Source of the DNA: Tragulus kanchil
Taxonomy: Eukaryota > Chordata > Mammalia > Artiodactyla > Tragulidae
DNA length: 64,000 nt
Assembly (NCBI GenBank): GCA_022376925.1
Contig: JAIOJX010000027.1
Location: 17,873,471-17,937,470 of the forward strand
Direction of reading: 5' to 3'
The notes under the pieces are model-generated. The model was given only the letters and a program-made list of their open reading frames with translations, did not search any database and was not told the DNA's origin. The position numbers and the translations under genes were made by a program. Every line of letters starts with the position of its first letter. Position 1 is the stretch's first letter. This document shows positions 1-13,937 of this stretch, one piece after another.

Positions 1-1126
1 CTGGTGTCCAACTGCATGGGGATATTTTTTGTTCTTTTTGCTAAATAAGGACTGATTCAGCCCAAAAGATATACTCTGACTAGAGAAATCTGCATCACAC
101 ATTGCTTCAAAAAGTATATTTATCCAAGTACTGAATGTTTTGGAACACTAGAATTTTCCTAATAGGGACATTGGGGATGTTCTCATTCATTAAAATGCAC
201 ATTTATATTTTTTTCTTATAAAATGAAGCAATAGAGTTAATCAATGAATGCTCTCCCCTGCATTTACAAGGTTTCAGTTATGAACAAAATTTAATCCTTC
301 ATGTTTCCTGATTTAGCTAAATAATTAAGTGAAACAGACTATTCAGATTGGGAAGCTGCTTGTTAAAATAGTCAACTTCTCTCTAATTTTTTACTTCAAG
401 AAATAAGCCTGGCTGCACATCAATCCATGGGAGGTGAAAGTGAAGTCGATAAGAAAGACTTAGATACATGTATTCATTTGTCTCTTCCCATGAGTGAATT
501 TATACAAACAATCATAATCTTACAACTCTGCATTCATTTTTTTAAAAGATGTTTTTCTACTATATGAAACGACCTGGGCCTGCGGTGTATTCAGTTTACT
601 TAGAGTAGCATATTAAAGGAAAACCTTTTCAGTCCTAATTCCAGAGGAATGGTATTCCTTTCTGGGTGACTGGTTTTCAAAAAGAGCTCATTACCTGGAA
701 ATAAGAGTGCTGAGTTCTTGCGGTTTGGAAAATCCTTAGCCATCTACCGAGGCAGAGACTAAATCACAATGCAGAGCAGTTATAAACGATGCATTTCCTC
801 TTTCCATTTAGGCTTAATATGCTTTGAAGGGTTCATCGGACCTCTCCGGTCCAATTAAGAAATCCATGAGGAAATCCATCTCGGAAGCAGCTCCTTGTTG
901 CACTGCAGCGAGCGGCGCCGCATCCTCTGGGCTTTGGCCCTGCAGACTTGACTTCTCTGCCTCCAGGCGCTCTCAGCTTTAGCCTACGGCTCGGCTTCCT
1001 ATACATCCACCCCTTTTGCACAGTTAATCCAAAGGATCTACAAGTAACCCTTGGCCTCACACAGGTTAAAGGAGACCTCCCTGGTGTGAGCCATTATCCC
1101 CCACGGAGAGGGCTTCAAGAGGCAAA
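1..1126. other. Unique upstream flank, no gene recognised
   Basis: AT-rich non-repetitive DNA upstream of the KCNJ2 CpG island. Open frames here are short and lack recognisable domains. GC content rises from about 880 onward as the island is approached. An antisense transcript (such as human KCNJ2-AS1) could start from this side, but nothing in the sequence shows one directly. Confidence 0.5.
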
Positions 1127-3388
1127 AAAGTGGGTAGGGGGCTGGAACGACGGTATAATCTCCGCAGACGGGACGAGACTGCCCCGCGCTAGGCTATCTG
1201 AGTCACCGCGTGCACAACCTGTTCTGGGGCCTTTGAATTTCAGCGTCTTGGAAGAGGGACTAGGCAAAAGGGCACCCTGGCTAAGCAGGCAGGATTCAGA
1301 GCGCGCTGCAAACCCCAAGCGCACGTCACCAGCACCTCCTAGGGGCCGAGCGCGCGAAGGAGGCTCGGAGGTGGGTCCCCGCGCAGCCCCTGGCTCGAGG
1401 ATCAGTTTCACTCTCGCGCTCGCTTACAAGCACCCTGGCCGTGCCGCCCAGAAATACGAACTGGGTTGTTGGAAGTAGTTGGGCGTCGCTAGGAGGCCTC
1501 TGAGAGTTTGAAATAAACTGCGCGGAAGACACATTTGACCGCTTGAGGAAATACACATTCGACACACACACACACACACACACTTGGTGTAAGGGGGACT
1601 CCTAAGTATGCTTTAAGAGCAAAGCTCCGTGAGGACACCAAGATACTCAGAGGTGTGCGCTGCTCTGCAGGGCGCGCGCGCGCGCACACACACACACACA
1701 CACGCACGGGTGCGTCTGCAACGCTCCAGGGTCCACACCCGGCTCACACTGCGGTTGACAGAGCTTCTGAAAGGGTCTGCGGGCTCCTGCCTGGTGGCCG
1801 GGCAGGAGCAGGGCTGGGGGGCGCTGGTGCGGCCGCGCCGAGCGCCTGTAGGAGTTGCCGTTCCAGAGGAGTCAGGACTCTTTAATTGCCCTGGTTTTAG
1901 ATCCGCCGAGCGTGCCCGGCGCTGGTGGAGACGGAGATCGGGGCCGGACCGCGCGGGCGGGAGCGAGTCGTTCACCCCCGGAGCACTCCGGGCGCTCTGT
2001 AAGTAGTCATCTACCCCGGCGGAGAAGAACGAGCCCCGCGGCTGGGCGGGGCCACCCAGGCGCGCGTCTGCATCCGGCCGGGCTCCGCGCGCCGCTCGCG
2101 TTCCCTTTCCGCGCTGCGCCCCGGCTGGGCGGCAAGGGAGGAAGACGCGCCCGGCCGAAAGGCTGATCTGCAAGCCTCCCAGGCGACCGCCGTTGCGCCC
2201 GGACCCTGGCACCTCGCGAGGCCCCGGGGCGCAGCCGCCTCGGAGGGCAGAAAGTGGGTAGGGGGCTGGAACGACGGTATAATCTCCGCAGACGGGACGA
2301 GACTGCCCCGCGCTAGGCTATCTGAGTCACCGCGTGCACAACCTGTTCTGGGGCCTTTGAATTTCAGCGTCTTGGAAGAGGGACTAGGCAAAAGGGCACC
2401 CTGGCTAAGCAGGCAGGATTCAGAGCGCGCTGCAAACCCCAAGCGCACGTCACCAGCACCTCCTAGGGGCCGAGCGCGCGAAGGAGGCTCGGAGGTGGGT
2501 CCCCGCGCAGCCCCTGGCTCGAGGATCAGTTTCACTCTCGCGCTCGCTTACAAGCACCCTGGCCGTGCCGCCCAGAAATACGAACTGGGTTGTTGGAAGT
2601 AGTTGGGCGTCGCTAGGAGGCCTCTGAGAGTTTGAAATAAACTGCGCGGAAGACACATTTGACCGCTTGAGGAAATACACATTCGACACACACACACACA
2701 CACACACTTGGTGTAAGGGGGACTCCTAAGTATGCTTTAAGAGCAAAGCTCCGTGAGGACACCAAGATACTCAGAGGTGTGCGCTGCTCTGCAGGGCGCG
2801 CGCGCGCGCACACACACACACACACACGCACGGGTGCGTCTGCAACGCTCCAGGGTCCACACCCGGCTCACACTGCGGTTGACAGAGCTTCTGAAAGGGT
2901 CTGCGGGCTCCTGCCTGGTGGCCGGGCAGGAGCAGGGCTGGGGGGCGCTGGTGCGCGGCCGCGCCGAGCGCCTGTAGGAGTTGCCGTTCCAGAGGAGTCA
3001 GGACTCTTTAATTGCCCTGGTTTTAGATCCGCCGAGCGTGCCCGGCGCTGGTGGAGACGGAGATCGGGGCCGGACCGCGCGGGCGGGAGCGAGTCGTTCA
3101 CCCCCGGAGCACTCCGGGCGCTCTGTAAGTAGTCATCTACCCCCGGCGGGAGAAGAACGAGCCCCGCGTCTGGGCGGGGGCCACCCAGGCGCGCGTCTGC
3201 ATCCGGCCGGGCTCCGCGCGCCGCTCGCGTTCCCTTTCCGCGCTGCGCCCCGGCTGGGCGGCAAGGGGAGGGGAAGACGCGCCCCGGCCGAAAGGCTGAT
3301 CTGCAAGCCTCCCAGGCGACCGCCGTTGCGCCCGGACCCTGGCACCTCGCGAGGCCCCGGGGGCGCAGCCGCCTCGGAGGGCAGAAAG
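1127..3388. repeat. Tandem direct duplication 1 (offset 1124 bp)
   Basis: Copy 1 is 1127-2250 and copy 2 is 2251-3388. They are near-identical, including both CA runs. Differences are mostly bases missing from the last 300 bases of copy 1: GCGC shortened near 1829, and C and G runs shortened at 2013-2035, 2128-2155 and 2225. Likely an assembly overlap (contig ends not merged). Confidence 0.95.
1562..1703. repeat. CA and CG/CA dinucleotide runs
   Basis: An (AC)n run at 1562-1583 and a (GC)n-(AC)n compound run at about 1672-1703. Both recur 1124 bases later (2686-2707 and about 2796-2827) because of duplication 1. Simple-sequence DNA of the Z-forming type near a promoter; no function can be claimed from sequence alone. 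Confidence 0.9.
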
Positions 3389-3639
3389 GGGCAGAGCCTG
3401 GGGCTCGCCCGGGGGCTGGGAAGCGTGGCCCCCAGGCCGGCCTGCTAGCAGGCAGCCGCCGGGGCCCGGCCGCGGGCTCCCCACCTGCTGCGGGCGCAGC
3501 CTCCTCCTCCTCCCGGCGCGGCCGGACCGGCGGCCGGGGCGGGGCGGCCGACGGGAAGGGAGCGGCGGCAGGTTCCCTGGCCGGCAGCGCCGGGACGCGG
3601 GCGCAGCATCCTCCGCCCCGCGCGGTCCCCGCGGGCCAG

Positions 3640-3720
3640 GCGCGCCGCGATTGGCCGGCGCGGCCGGGGGCGGGGCCGGGCGGCCGGGTGCCGGGCGGAC
3701 GCCTCAAAAGAGCCCAGGAG
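3640..3720 (+). promoter_or_regulatory. KCNJ2: KCNJ2 core promoter, copy 1
   Basis: An inverted CCAAT box (gattgg, 3649-3654) is followed by a canonical GC box (gggggcgggg, about 3666-3675) and no convincing TATA box. This is the usual layout of a CpG-island promoter bound by NF-Y and Sp1-type factors. The donor lies about 180-230 bases downstream, so transcription probably starts near 3690-3740. The exact start cannot be read from sequence. Confidence 0.6.
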
Positions 3721-3899
3721 AGCGCCGAGCGCGCTGGAGACCCGGCCAGCAGCGCGCACCCCGCCCCGGCGCCGGCCAGCTGGGTCCTGGGGATTCGGGT
3801 TCGCTTTGGCTCCCTCGCTTGTTCACACTCCTGGATCTTCCATGCCTCTGTAACCCCCCACTTCCACTCCATGTCCCCTGGCTCCCGCGCCAGCAACAG
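3720..3899 (+). other. KCNJ2: KCNJ2 non-coding exon 1, copy 1 (start approximate)
   Basis: A 5' UTR exon ending in gcaacag at 3899, followed by a strong donor GTAAGG (3900-3905). KCNJ2 in mammals has a non-coding first exon spliced to a second exon carrying the entire CDS, and this position and phase fit. The 5' boundary is a guess from promoter spacing. The identical exon recurs 1106 bases later as a result of duplication 2. Confidence 0.65.
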
Positions 3900-4745
3900 G
3901 TAAGGGCCGCCGTGGGTTTCCTTCCCTCCTTTCCTCTCGTGGCCCGGGTGTCCCGGGGAGCGGACTCCGGGCGGCCGTCCCCGACCCTTCCCGGCCAGGC
4001 CGCCCCAGCGGTGCCCAGCTGTCAGGCTGCTGCCCAAGCGCTCGCGCCCGCTGCGGAGTCCCCGCTCACGCCTATAGAGTTGGTGTGCGCACCAGAACAT
4101 CCGCAGAGCTAAAAATACTGAGACAGGCTTGGAACAGTTGAGCAATAGAAACAGTTCTCTGCAGCATCTGCTTGTGCTCATAACTTCCAGTGCACCAGCT
4201 GTAGCGAGATCCTAGGTCTGGAGACCAGGGCGAGGGAGCCTCTCGCTTCGATTCTCTCTCAGGGAGAAAAAGGGGAGTGGAGGGTCTAGAATACTGGTCT
4301 CAAACCCTGGCAAACCTTGGGACTCAGCGCTGGTCTTGATCCGTGGCGTCTCCTCCCCTTGCCATTGGTCTCCCCGCGCTGGTCTTAGAGCTCGCAAAGG
4401 ACCTGATCTGCAAGCCTCCAGGCGACCGCCGTTGCGCCCGGACCCTGGCACCTCGCGAGGCCCCGGGGGCGCAGCCGCCTCGGAGGGCAGAAAGGGGCAG
4501 AGCCTGGGGCTCGCCCGGGGGCTGGGAAGCGTGGCCCCCAGGCCGGCCTGCTAGCAGGCAGCCGCCGGGGCCCGGCCGCGGGCTCCCCACCTGCTGCGGG
4601 CGCAGCCTCCTCCTCCTCCCGGCGCGGCCGGACCGGCGGCCGGGGCGGGGCGGCCGACGGGAAGGGAGCGGCGGCAGGTTCCCTGGCCGGCAGCGCCGGG
4701 ACGCGGGCGCAGCATCCTCCGCCCCGCGCGGTCCCCGCGGGCCAG

Positions 4746-4826
4746 GCGCGCCGCGATTGGCCGGCGCGGCCGGGGGCGGGGCCGGGCGGCCGGGTGCCGG
4801 GCGGACGCCTCAAAAGAGCCCAGGAG
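4746..4826 (+). promoter_or_regulatory. KCNJ2: KCNJ2 core promoter, copy 2
   Basis: Second copy of the inverted CCAAT box (4755-4760) and GC box (about 4772-4781), identical to copy 1. One of the two promoter copies is probably not real. Confidence 0.6.
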
Positions 4827-5005
4827 AGCGCCGAGCGCGCTGGAGACCCGGCCAGCAGCGCGCACCCCGCCCCGGCGCCGGCCAGCTGGGTCCTGGGGAT
4901 TCGGGTTCGCTTTGGCTCCCTCGCTTGTTCACACTCCTGGATCTTCCATGCCTCTGTAACCCCCCACTTCCACTCCATGTCCCCTGGCTCCCGCGCCAGC
5001 AACAG
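4826..5005 (+). other. KCNJ2: KCNJ2 non-coding exon 1, copy 2 (start approximate)
   Basis: Identical to the exon at 3720-3899, ending at 5005 with donor GTAAGG at 5006-5011. If duplication 2 is an assembly error, this and the upstream copy are the same exon. Confidence 0.65.
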
Positions 5006-5912
5006 GTAAGGGCCGCCGTGGGTTTCCTTCCCTCCTTTCCTCTCGTGGCCCGGGTGTCCCGGGGAGCGGACTCCGGGCGGCCGTCCCCGACCCTTCCCGG
5101 CCAGGCCGCCCCAGCGGTGCCCAGCTGTCAGGCTGCTGCCCAAGCGCTCGCGCCCGCTGCGGAGTCCCCGCTCACGCCTATAGAGTTGGTGTGCGCACCA
5201 GAACATCCGCAGAGCTAAAAATACTGAGACAGGCTTGGAACAGTTGAGCAATAGAAACAGTTCTCTGCAGCATCTGCTTGTGCTCATAACTTCCAGTGCA
5301 CCAGCTGTAGCGAGATCCTAGGTCTGGAGACCAGGGCGAGGGAGCCTCTCGCTTCGATTCTCTCTCTCAGGGAGAAAAAAAGGGGGAGTGGAGGGGTCTA
5401 GAATACTGGTCTCAAACCCTGGCAAACCTTGGGACTCAGCGCTGGTCTTGATCCGTGGCGTCTCCCCCCTCCCCCCCTTGCCATTGGTTCAATTCCAAAC
5501 CCAGCGAGCGTCTCTCGAAGTTGCTTTGCTGGGGAAGAGAACACGGGAGCTCGCGTTGGATTTGAGCCCGAAGATCGCAAAACTTTCACGTCTCCCCTAA
5601 GCCGCTTGTTATTTTTGGGAATGATAACGTTAATACCGAATGTTGAAGACGACGAGGTTTCAGGAAAGCACGGTGGTCAAAACGACTTGATTCTGCAAAA
5701 GATTGCATCATAGCTAGAGTCATCATGACAGCTGGAAAAAAAAAAAAAAGAGAAATCGAGATAGGAAGTAGGCAGTTTATTGTCTGAGTCTGGGCGATCC
5801 TGTCACGGCAGAATGGTGACCAAGACGCGGCTGTGAATCCTGAGGTTTCTGTAAACTCAGAATTTATCTTCTAGGAAATCAGGCAGGATTTGCAAGCCGG
5901 TGCTGGGCATGC

Positions 5913-8070
5913 AAAGGATGCATATTGCTTCGTACCGCTTGCTTTCTCTACCGGTGCGCAATCACTAGACTGTGCGATTTTGCTCTCACTAAGGGCTGTG
6001 GTATGCTGCCTCCGTGGTACCTGTATGCTTGCTGGCTTTTTCCTGCTCACTTCCCCCCACCGCCCCCCGCACTCCAGGTGTTTTTCTTTTGCTTGTCATG
6101 ATCCAGGAAGACCCCCCAGGTGCAGGAGTTAAGAGGTGTGACTTTAAGGATGGCGGGAGGGTGAGAGCTGGGGTCAAGGTCATGCCCTTTGCTTTCAGCC
6201 CCTCCCCCTCTGCCGGCCCTTTCTTTCCATGTTATCCCTTTCCATTGGACGGTTTGTTCTGAGCTCTTGGAAACTGACGTTGAAAAGAATCGCCTATGCT
6301 ATGTCTGCTTCCTTCAGGCTTTCTGATAGATTCTACTAGAATCCTGGTAGATGCGAGTGGGACTTTTTGAATACCAGGAAAGATTGAGCATTGTCTTTAC
6401 CTGGACAGATGGAAGGTTTCCAGCTGTTTCCTCTTAGTGTATATTTTTGTTTGCCATAGAGGTAGGTGGTTCACCATGTGCACGTACCGAGTGATGCTGC
6501 GCGCATTGTTGAGTGTGAAAGATGTGGGGCTCCCACGATAGGTGGGCGTCCCCCTCCCGAGTGCCCCTCCCGCCTTCTGTTTACTGAGCTTCTGAGAGGT
6601 TGCTTTGCCAGCCTTGAGCTCTCATAGCAACCGGGTGCCCAGAGCACACTTGGGCTGGTCTATATGGCGTCAGCAGGGGAATAGCTGCTCTAAACACTCA
6701 TTAGCAGATCGTGTTCAGCCCAGGGCTCGCTCTTCACCATCCTTATTTCCTCTCCTTACTCAGAAACTTTCCTGTTCGCTCAGCACCACAACCCTAAGAG
6801 GGGACCCATGTCTTTTCATTTAGTCTTCAGATTAACATGCTTCTGCTCTATTATAATCCATACTGGGAATGTCTCCTCTATGGTCGAAATGATCTGGACG
6901 TGTTCAGTTACACAGTGTTACCGCCGCGGCCTCCTCTCTGTCTCCAGCTCAGGCTCCTTTACCATCTACCTTGAGATGGATCGGTGCCCTAAGGGCATGT
7001 GGCTAAAGGATGCATATTGCTTCGTACCGCTTGCTTTCTCTACCGGTGCGCAATCACTAGACTGTGCGATTTTGCTCTCACTAAGGGCTGTGGTATGCTG
7101 CCTCCGTGGTACCTGTATGCTTGCTGGCTTTTTCCTGCTCACTTCCCCCCACCGCCCCCGCACTCCAGGTGTTTTTCTTTTGCTTGTCATGATCCAGGAA
7201 GACCCCCCAGGTGCAGGAGTTAAGAGGTGTGACTTTAAGGATGGCGGGAGGGTGAGAGCTGGGGTCAAGGTCATGCCCTTTGCTTTCAGCCCCTCCCCCT
7301 CTGCCGGCCCTTTCTTTCCATGTTATCCCTTTCCATTGGACGGTTTGTTCTGAGCTCTTGAAACTGACGTTGAAAAGAATCGCCTATGCTATGTCTGCTT
7401 CCTTCAGGCTTTCTGATAGATTCTACTAGAATCCTGGTAGATGCGAGTGGGACTTTTTGAATACCAGGAAAGATTGAGCATTGTCTTTACCTGGACAGAT
7501 GGAAGGTTTCCAGCTGTTTCCTCTTAGTGTATATTTTTGTTTGCCATAGAGGTAGGTGGTTCACCATGTGCACGTACCGAGTGATGCTGCGCGCATTGTT
7601 GAGTGTGAAAGATGTGGGGCTCCCACGATAGGTGGGCGTCCCCCTCCCGAGTGCCCCTCCCGCCTTCTGTTTACTGAGCTTCTGAGAGGTTGCTTTGCCA
7701 GCCTTGAGCTCTCATAGCAACCGGGTGCCCAGAGCACACTTGGGCTGGTCTATATGGCGTCAGCAGGGGAATAGCTGCTCTAAACACTCATTAGCAGATC
7801 GTGTTCAGCCCAGGGCTCGCTCTTCACCATCCTTATTTCCTCTCCTTACTCAGAAACTTTCCTGTTCGCTCAGCACCACAACCCTAAGAGGGGACCCATG
7901 TCTTTTCATTTAGTCTTCAGATTAACATGCTTCTGCTCTATTATAATCCATACTGGGAATGTCTCCTCTATGGTCGAAATGATCTGGACGTGTTCAGTTA
8001 CACAGTGTTACCGCCGCGGCCTCCTCTCTGTCTCCAGCTCAGGCTCCTTTACCATCTACCTTGAGATGGA
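5913..8070. repeat. Tandem direct duplication 3 (offset 1090-1092 bp)
   Basis: Copy 1 is 5913-7004 and copy 2 is 7005-8070, in intron 1. Copy 2 has lost single bases (a C in the run near 7157, a G near 7359). The bases just before copy 2 (6980-7004) look like an error-laden version of what precedes copy 1 (5893-5912), as expected if a noisy contig starts there. Confidence 0.95.
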
Positions 8071-10841
8071 TGCCCTGAACTATTTTTTCCACTGCTTATG
8101 CTTAATTTGGGCTCAGCCTATAAATAGTTTCAACATGAAGAGCAGCACATGTAGCCTCTCCATTTCCCAGAAATACTTTCTTCCTCATTGGTTATACCCT
8201 GGGTAAAAATGATTGTTTGTGTCTATTATGTTTATTTCAGGTGCTTAAATATTTTCACTGAATAATGGGGGTATTTGCACATTGTTCTTCAAATCACAGA
8301 TTAATTCTCCTGAACTGTGCCCCTTCAGGAGTGCACTCGCTGCGTGTTCTCATGTATTCTTAATCAGATGTTTCTCAAAAACTTATTTAGCCTGTAGCCT
8401 GAAAACGAAGTTGCATGAAATCCCTATTGCTAATTAAAGTGTTTTCTCAGATGCTCATGAATTGGTGATTTTCAGTGTGAGGAGTGCAGGCCAGGAAGTT
8501 TTCTGCTTGCCCACAGCCACTTAGGCATGTGGGCAGGTTGATAGGAAAGACAGTCTTCAGAGTAGAATATGAAGACAATTACCCTATCAGACTTTGGCAG
8601 CCTCTCAGTGTTTGGGATGTCATCAGCTCCACCAAAGCCTGAATGCACGTCATGTGTGTGCACGTATACACACATAAGTCTGTTTTGGAACGTATCTGCT
8701 AGAGGTGACAAAAGTTTCCATTTTGCCAAAAAAATCCGTGTTCCCCCTTTTCCAGGCAGAAATGGTAGAATTTCTAAATGATGCTCCGCATATGGAACAA
8801 ATTCTGTCATTAGCAATGGAAATAAGACAATAATAGCCTCTCAATACAGGCTCTTCTCAAGCTTCTAAATGCGGAAAGCACATTTGTAGGAAGCTGGTTG
8901 TGTGTGTTTTGTGGAATTCAGAACAATGTCCTGGGGCCGAGATTTTTGGAAAGTTGTAATTCAGTCGTTAGGCTTCATATGACTGTACTGCTTTCCTCTG
9001 GAAAGAGTGCAGAAATAAGTCAGAAGAAACTTGAGCCTGTCTACTCTGGGTCCCTGATGGTAACTCAGATGGAAGGATTGTTTTGAATCACGAAAAGAGA
9101 ATTTCTTGGTGTCAGCTTATACGATTCTGAAACTAGTCAGAACTCAACAGATACAAACCTTTTAAAATGAGGCCTCCCCTGCCCCTATTTCTTGGAAAAT
9201 GCACCTGCATTTGGTGTCATGTTATTATCTCTGTTTGGTGTCTGTGTGTGTGTGTGTGCTTGGCAATTTCACAAGAGCCAGATGAGCTGAAATCACTGTT
9301 TAAAAAAATCCTTTCTGTGTCCAGGATCTAGAAGCCTGAGGAATCAGAGTCTTGTTTCGTTTGTCCAACGACAAACTTCATGGGAAGCAGACAAAACATT
9401 GAAGCAGGTGGAAGGGCGAGAAGACGCTTTAACTTCTTTTTGTAAAGTAATTCAAAGGCACTTTCAAATCGGGCATCATTTAGGTGTCAAAAGCTGCCAA
9501 AATGTAACACACATTGCAATTTTCACAGATGACTAATCTCAGGAAAAATGTGTTGGGGCACATTCTTGCATAATAACTTGGATAAAGAGAGAGACTGAAA
9601 AGACTGTAACAAGGCGTTTTCAAAGGCAATGCACCTTGCCTTCTTGCTAAGTTGAGGGGGTGGGCTGCAGGCAAACAGATCAGTGGTTTGCTGTCTTTGC
9701 AGTCAGTCTGGTTGCACGTGGTTCTCTTAACTGCTTCATTGGAGTGTGGTTCAGGGGGAGAAAGGAAAAGCGGTGTCCTTGTCATCAGGGTGTCGACAAA
9801 TCTCAGATCCTGTCCATCTGTTGTTCACTGCCACCCTTCACTCCAGGAGACAGATTGGGTTGTTTGAAAGTCAAGCGTCCCTTTTCTTTTTCAGTTCTGT
9901 GCTCTGTTCATTTTTGAAATTTGTGTTTGCTTACCAAACACCCTAAGCTTTTGTGAGTCCAGGAAAAATTTGTTTCTTTGGAGCAAAAATGAAACTCCAA
10001 GTCAGTGGATGGTTTTTACCTATGGGGCCGTGGTGGCCGGGGAGCAGTGAGAGTAATGAGAACTATTGCTCATTTGTTCACATTAAGTAAAGGTAAGTGC
10101 ATTCTCCACAGGAGCCGAGATCAGGCAGCACCCTGCAAGTGGACATGAGCGAAGGGAGTCCTATGATCTACTGCCAGACTTGTCTGTGTTTGGGAACACA
10201 CAGGCTTGGATTCCTGTGACATGAGTTCCAGCTTTATCTCAATCCACTAAAGACCCGATCGTTGGGCACAAAGGAGCTTACTACTTAGCCCGTCGTTACA
10301 CACGGCAGTCCCATCTCCGGAGAATTTCAGGTCTTTCATTGCTAAGCAACAGAATCGTTCTGTATCCCCCAGAGTAAGCCACATCTTCGAATCAGAGCCA
10401 CTTGTATGAACAGAGGTGTTATCAAGAGTTTCTACTGCATTCGGTGGCCGCTTTCAGTGTGTGGAGTGATGGAATCAGCCCAGAAACGGGCATCCCTTTC
10501 CAATGACTGTAAGGGCTATCTACTCAGTTTTCTCTGTGAAACAAAATAATCCATGCTTTTGGATTTCACTCTTGTCATCAGGGGCTCTCATCATCTCCAG
10601 CGGCGCACCTGCTACTCATTGAATATGAACATTCTGTATTCATGCAAAATGCTCTCTGATGTGTCCAAGTTCCTAAAGCCTCACAAGCCTTGGAGTTAGA
10701 AAGTCTTCCTTCTGCTTAATCACCAGGGACACCAGCAAGTAGGGAAGGCAGAAGAGAATAAGTGGAGACAGGTGGATATGTTATGCAGAAGAGTCTAGAT
10801 TTCTGGCCAAAAAGAGAGGAAGTGGGACCCGAGATTTTGAA
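8071..10841. other. Intronic DNA without recognised features
   Basis: Mostly unique sequence. I see a short (TG)n run at about 9241-9259, but no SINE or LINE and no coding frame of note. Confidence 0.5.
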
Positions 10842-11104
10842 GGAGGGGAAGGGAGAGTTAGGGAGCTTGGGATGGGCATGTATACACTGCTATATTTAAA
10901 ATGGATAACCAACAAGGACCTACTATATAGCACAGGGAACTCTGCTCAATGTTATGTAACCACCTGGATGGGAGGAGAGTTTGGAGGAGACTGAATACAT
11001 ATATCTGTGTGGCTGAGTGCCTTCACTGTTCACCTGAACCTGTCACAACATTGTCCATCGGCTATACTCTAACATAAAATTGAAAAGTTCAAAAAAAAAA
11101 AAAA
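10842..11104 (+). mobile_element. L1 LINE 3' end with A tail
   Basis: The stretch with aaaatggataaccaacaagg, the tatagcacagggaactctgc block and the ggctatactctaaca end, followed by a 14-A tail (about 11091-11104), matches the 3' UTR of ruminant L1 elements as I know it. A second, similar copy lies at 36040. It is 5'-truncated to about 260 bases and lies about 220 bases upstream of the exon 2 acceptor. Confidence 0.8.
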
Positions 11105-11324
11105 GGTCACAAACAACTCTCTCTTTTGTGTTTAACGGCTTCATAAGAAAATATTTTCTTTCTATTCTTTGGAACTACAAAGAAATTAAAAACCCAGTAA
11201 TTCAGCATAAAGGACATTCACGTACCTCTGACCCTGTTTCTGGCTAGGAAGCATTGCATTAGAGAGTAGAACCTTTCCTAATGACTTATTTTGTAAGAAA
11301 AGATCTCTCTGTCTCTTTTTGCAG

Positions 11325-12829
<1,505 letters not shown>

Positions 12830-13244
12830 CTAAGTCCTCCTTGGGAATGGTTCCTTCGAAACACGGTCTGTTGGTCAAAGGCCCAAATCAGTGAACGCAG
12901 AAGACGGTACCAGGGGAGAGATGGTTTGAGGCAAGTGACCACAAGGAACTGGGGCTAGCACAATGGTTTCAGAGAAAGACTGTAAGCTTGGAGGTGAACC
13001 TAAAGCGTGGAACAGGCCTCTCCGTGACCCGAAGGCAGATACCACGTTGTAGAATAAGTTATGGGGTGTTTGTGTTCGTGTTGTGTGTTTTTAACCAAAC
13101 TTGAACTTGCAGGCAAGCCTTGGTTGGTGGAGTATTTGACTTCTCCAGGACGCTTCTCTTTAGGGAACAAGAATGTTTTTAAATGGCATCACATTTTTCA
13201 ATGTTTTAAAGGCAAGATTCTGCCTTAACTTTTGAAAAGCTGCT

Positions 13245-13280
13245 AACTACACCAACACGTCGTGTTGTGGTGGTGTAGTT
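13245..13280 (+). other. Predicted hairpin in the KCNJ2 3' UTR
   Basis: AACTACACCA (13245-13254) is complementary to TGGTGTAGTT (13271-13280), giving a 10-bp arm, with further inner pairing of AACA and TGTT. It recurs at 14353-14388 through duplication 4. No known family recognised. Confidence 0.5.
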
Positions 13281-13799
13281 TCGTTTTTTCTTGTGTGTAA
13301 TTTAAAAAGTCAGTGTTGAACTTTGTTGAAAGCTCATGATATGTGCTTCAAAGTGGCAAGTATTTGACTATTAGCTGCCAAATGAGAGCCTGATTTTTTG
13401 AGGCCAGTAATTTGTTTGCTAGAATTGATTTTTCTCTCTCTTTCTCTCTGTCTGTCTCTCTCTCTGGTTACATAAGGGCATTATGTAACACTAGCCAAAT
13501 GGTAGCCTCTGGGTTGTTGTTGTTGTTTTTTTCCTCCAAGATGTTAATGGGTTATCTCAAATTTTAAGTTAGACTACCTAAAACAAATACCAAAGATAAT
13601 GCAGATTTTTGCACAGTGAAACTTATACTAAAAAGGGGAAAAAGAGCCCCATGGCTGCCTTGAAATAAAGAGACAAGAACTTTGAACCTCAGCAAGTCCT
13701 TGAACTAACCCTCTCCTTTTGCACCTTATTCAGAAAATAGAACATCACACGCACAGTTGAGTAAGTGTGATGTTTTTAATTTTTTGTTCCTTCATGTAA

Positions 13800-13937
<138 letters not shown>

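Larger units (their letters stand above)
3295..5488. repeat. Tandem direct duplication 2 (offset 1106-1107 bp), duplicates KCNJ2 exon 1
   Basis: Copy 1 is 3295-4401 and copy 2 is 4402-5488. It contains the core promoter, exon 1 and the splice donor, so all appear twice. The tail of copy 1 (4240-4401) has shortened CT, A and G runs and a scrap that re-copies the motif gcgctggtctt. The head of copy 2 has lost a C at about 4418. Likely assembly artefact. Confidence 0.95.
1127..5600. promoter_or_regulatory. KCNJ2: KCNJ2 CpG island (inflated by two duplications)
   Basis: Very GC- and CpG-dense DNA, densest at about 1650-3780 and 4400-4900, with GC boxes, CCAAT boxes and a splice donor. The stretch as written contains two tandem direct duplications (units of about 1.12 and 1.11 kb), so its true length is probably about 2.2 kb. 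It is the expected promoter island of the + strand gene downstream. Long open frames on both strands here are a by-product of few stop codons in GC-rich DNA and do not look like proteins. Confidence 0.85.
5006..11324 (+). other. KCNJ2: KCNJ2 intron 1
   Basis: Runs from the donor at 5006 to a good acceptor: a pyrimidine-rich tract (tctctctgtctctttttgcag) ending at 11324. As written it is 6.3 kb; removing the 1.09-kb duplication inside it leaves about 5.2 kb. It holds an L1 tail close to the acceptor and otherwise mostly unique DNA. Confidence 0.7.

Noticed and set aside
2868..5287. Long open frames on both strands (up to 437 codons) in the CpG island
   Set aside because: Rich in Pro, Arg, Ala and Gly, overlapping on both strands, crossing duplication junctions and with no known domain. 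Few stop codons in GC-rich DNA explain them.
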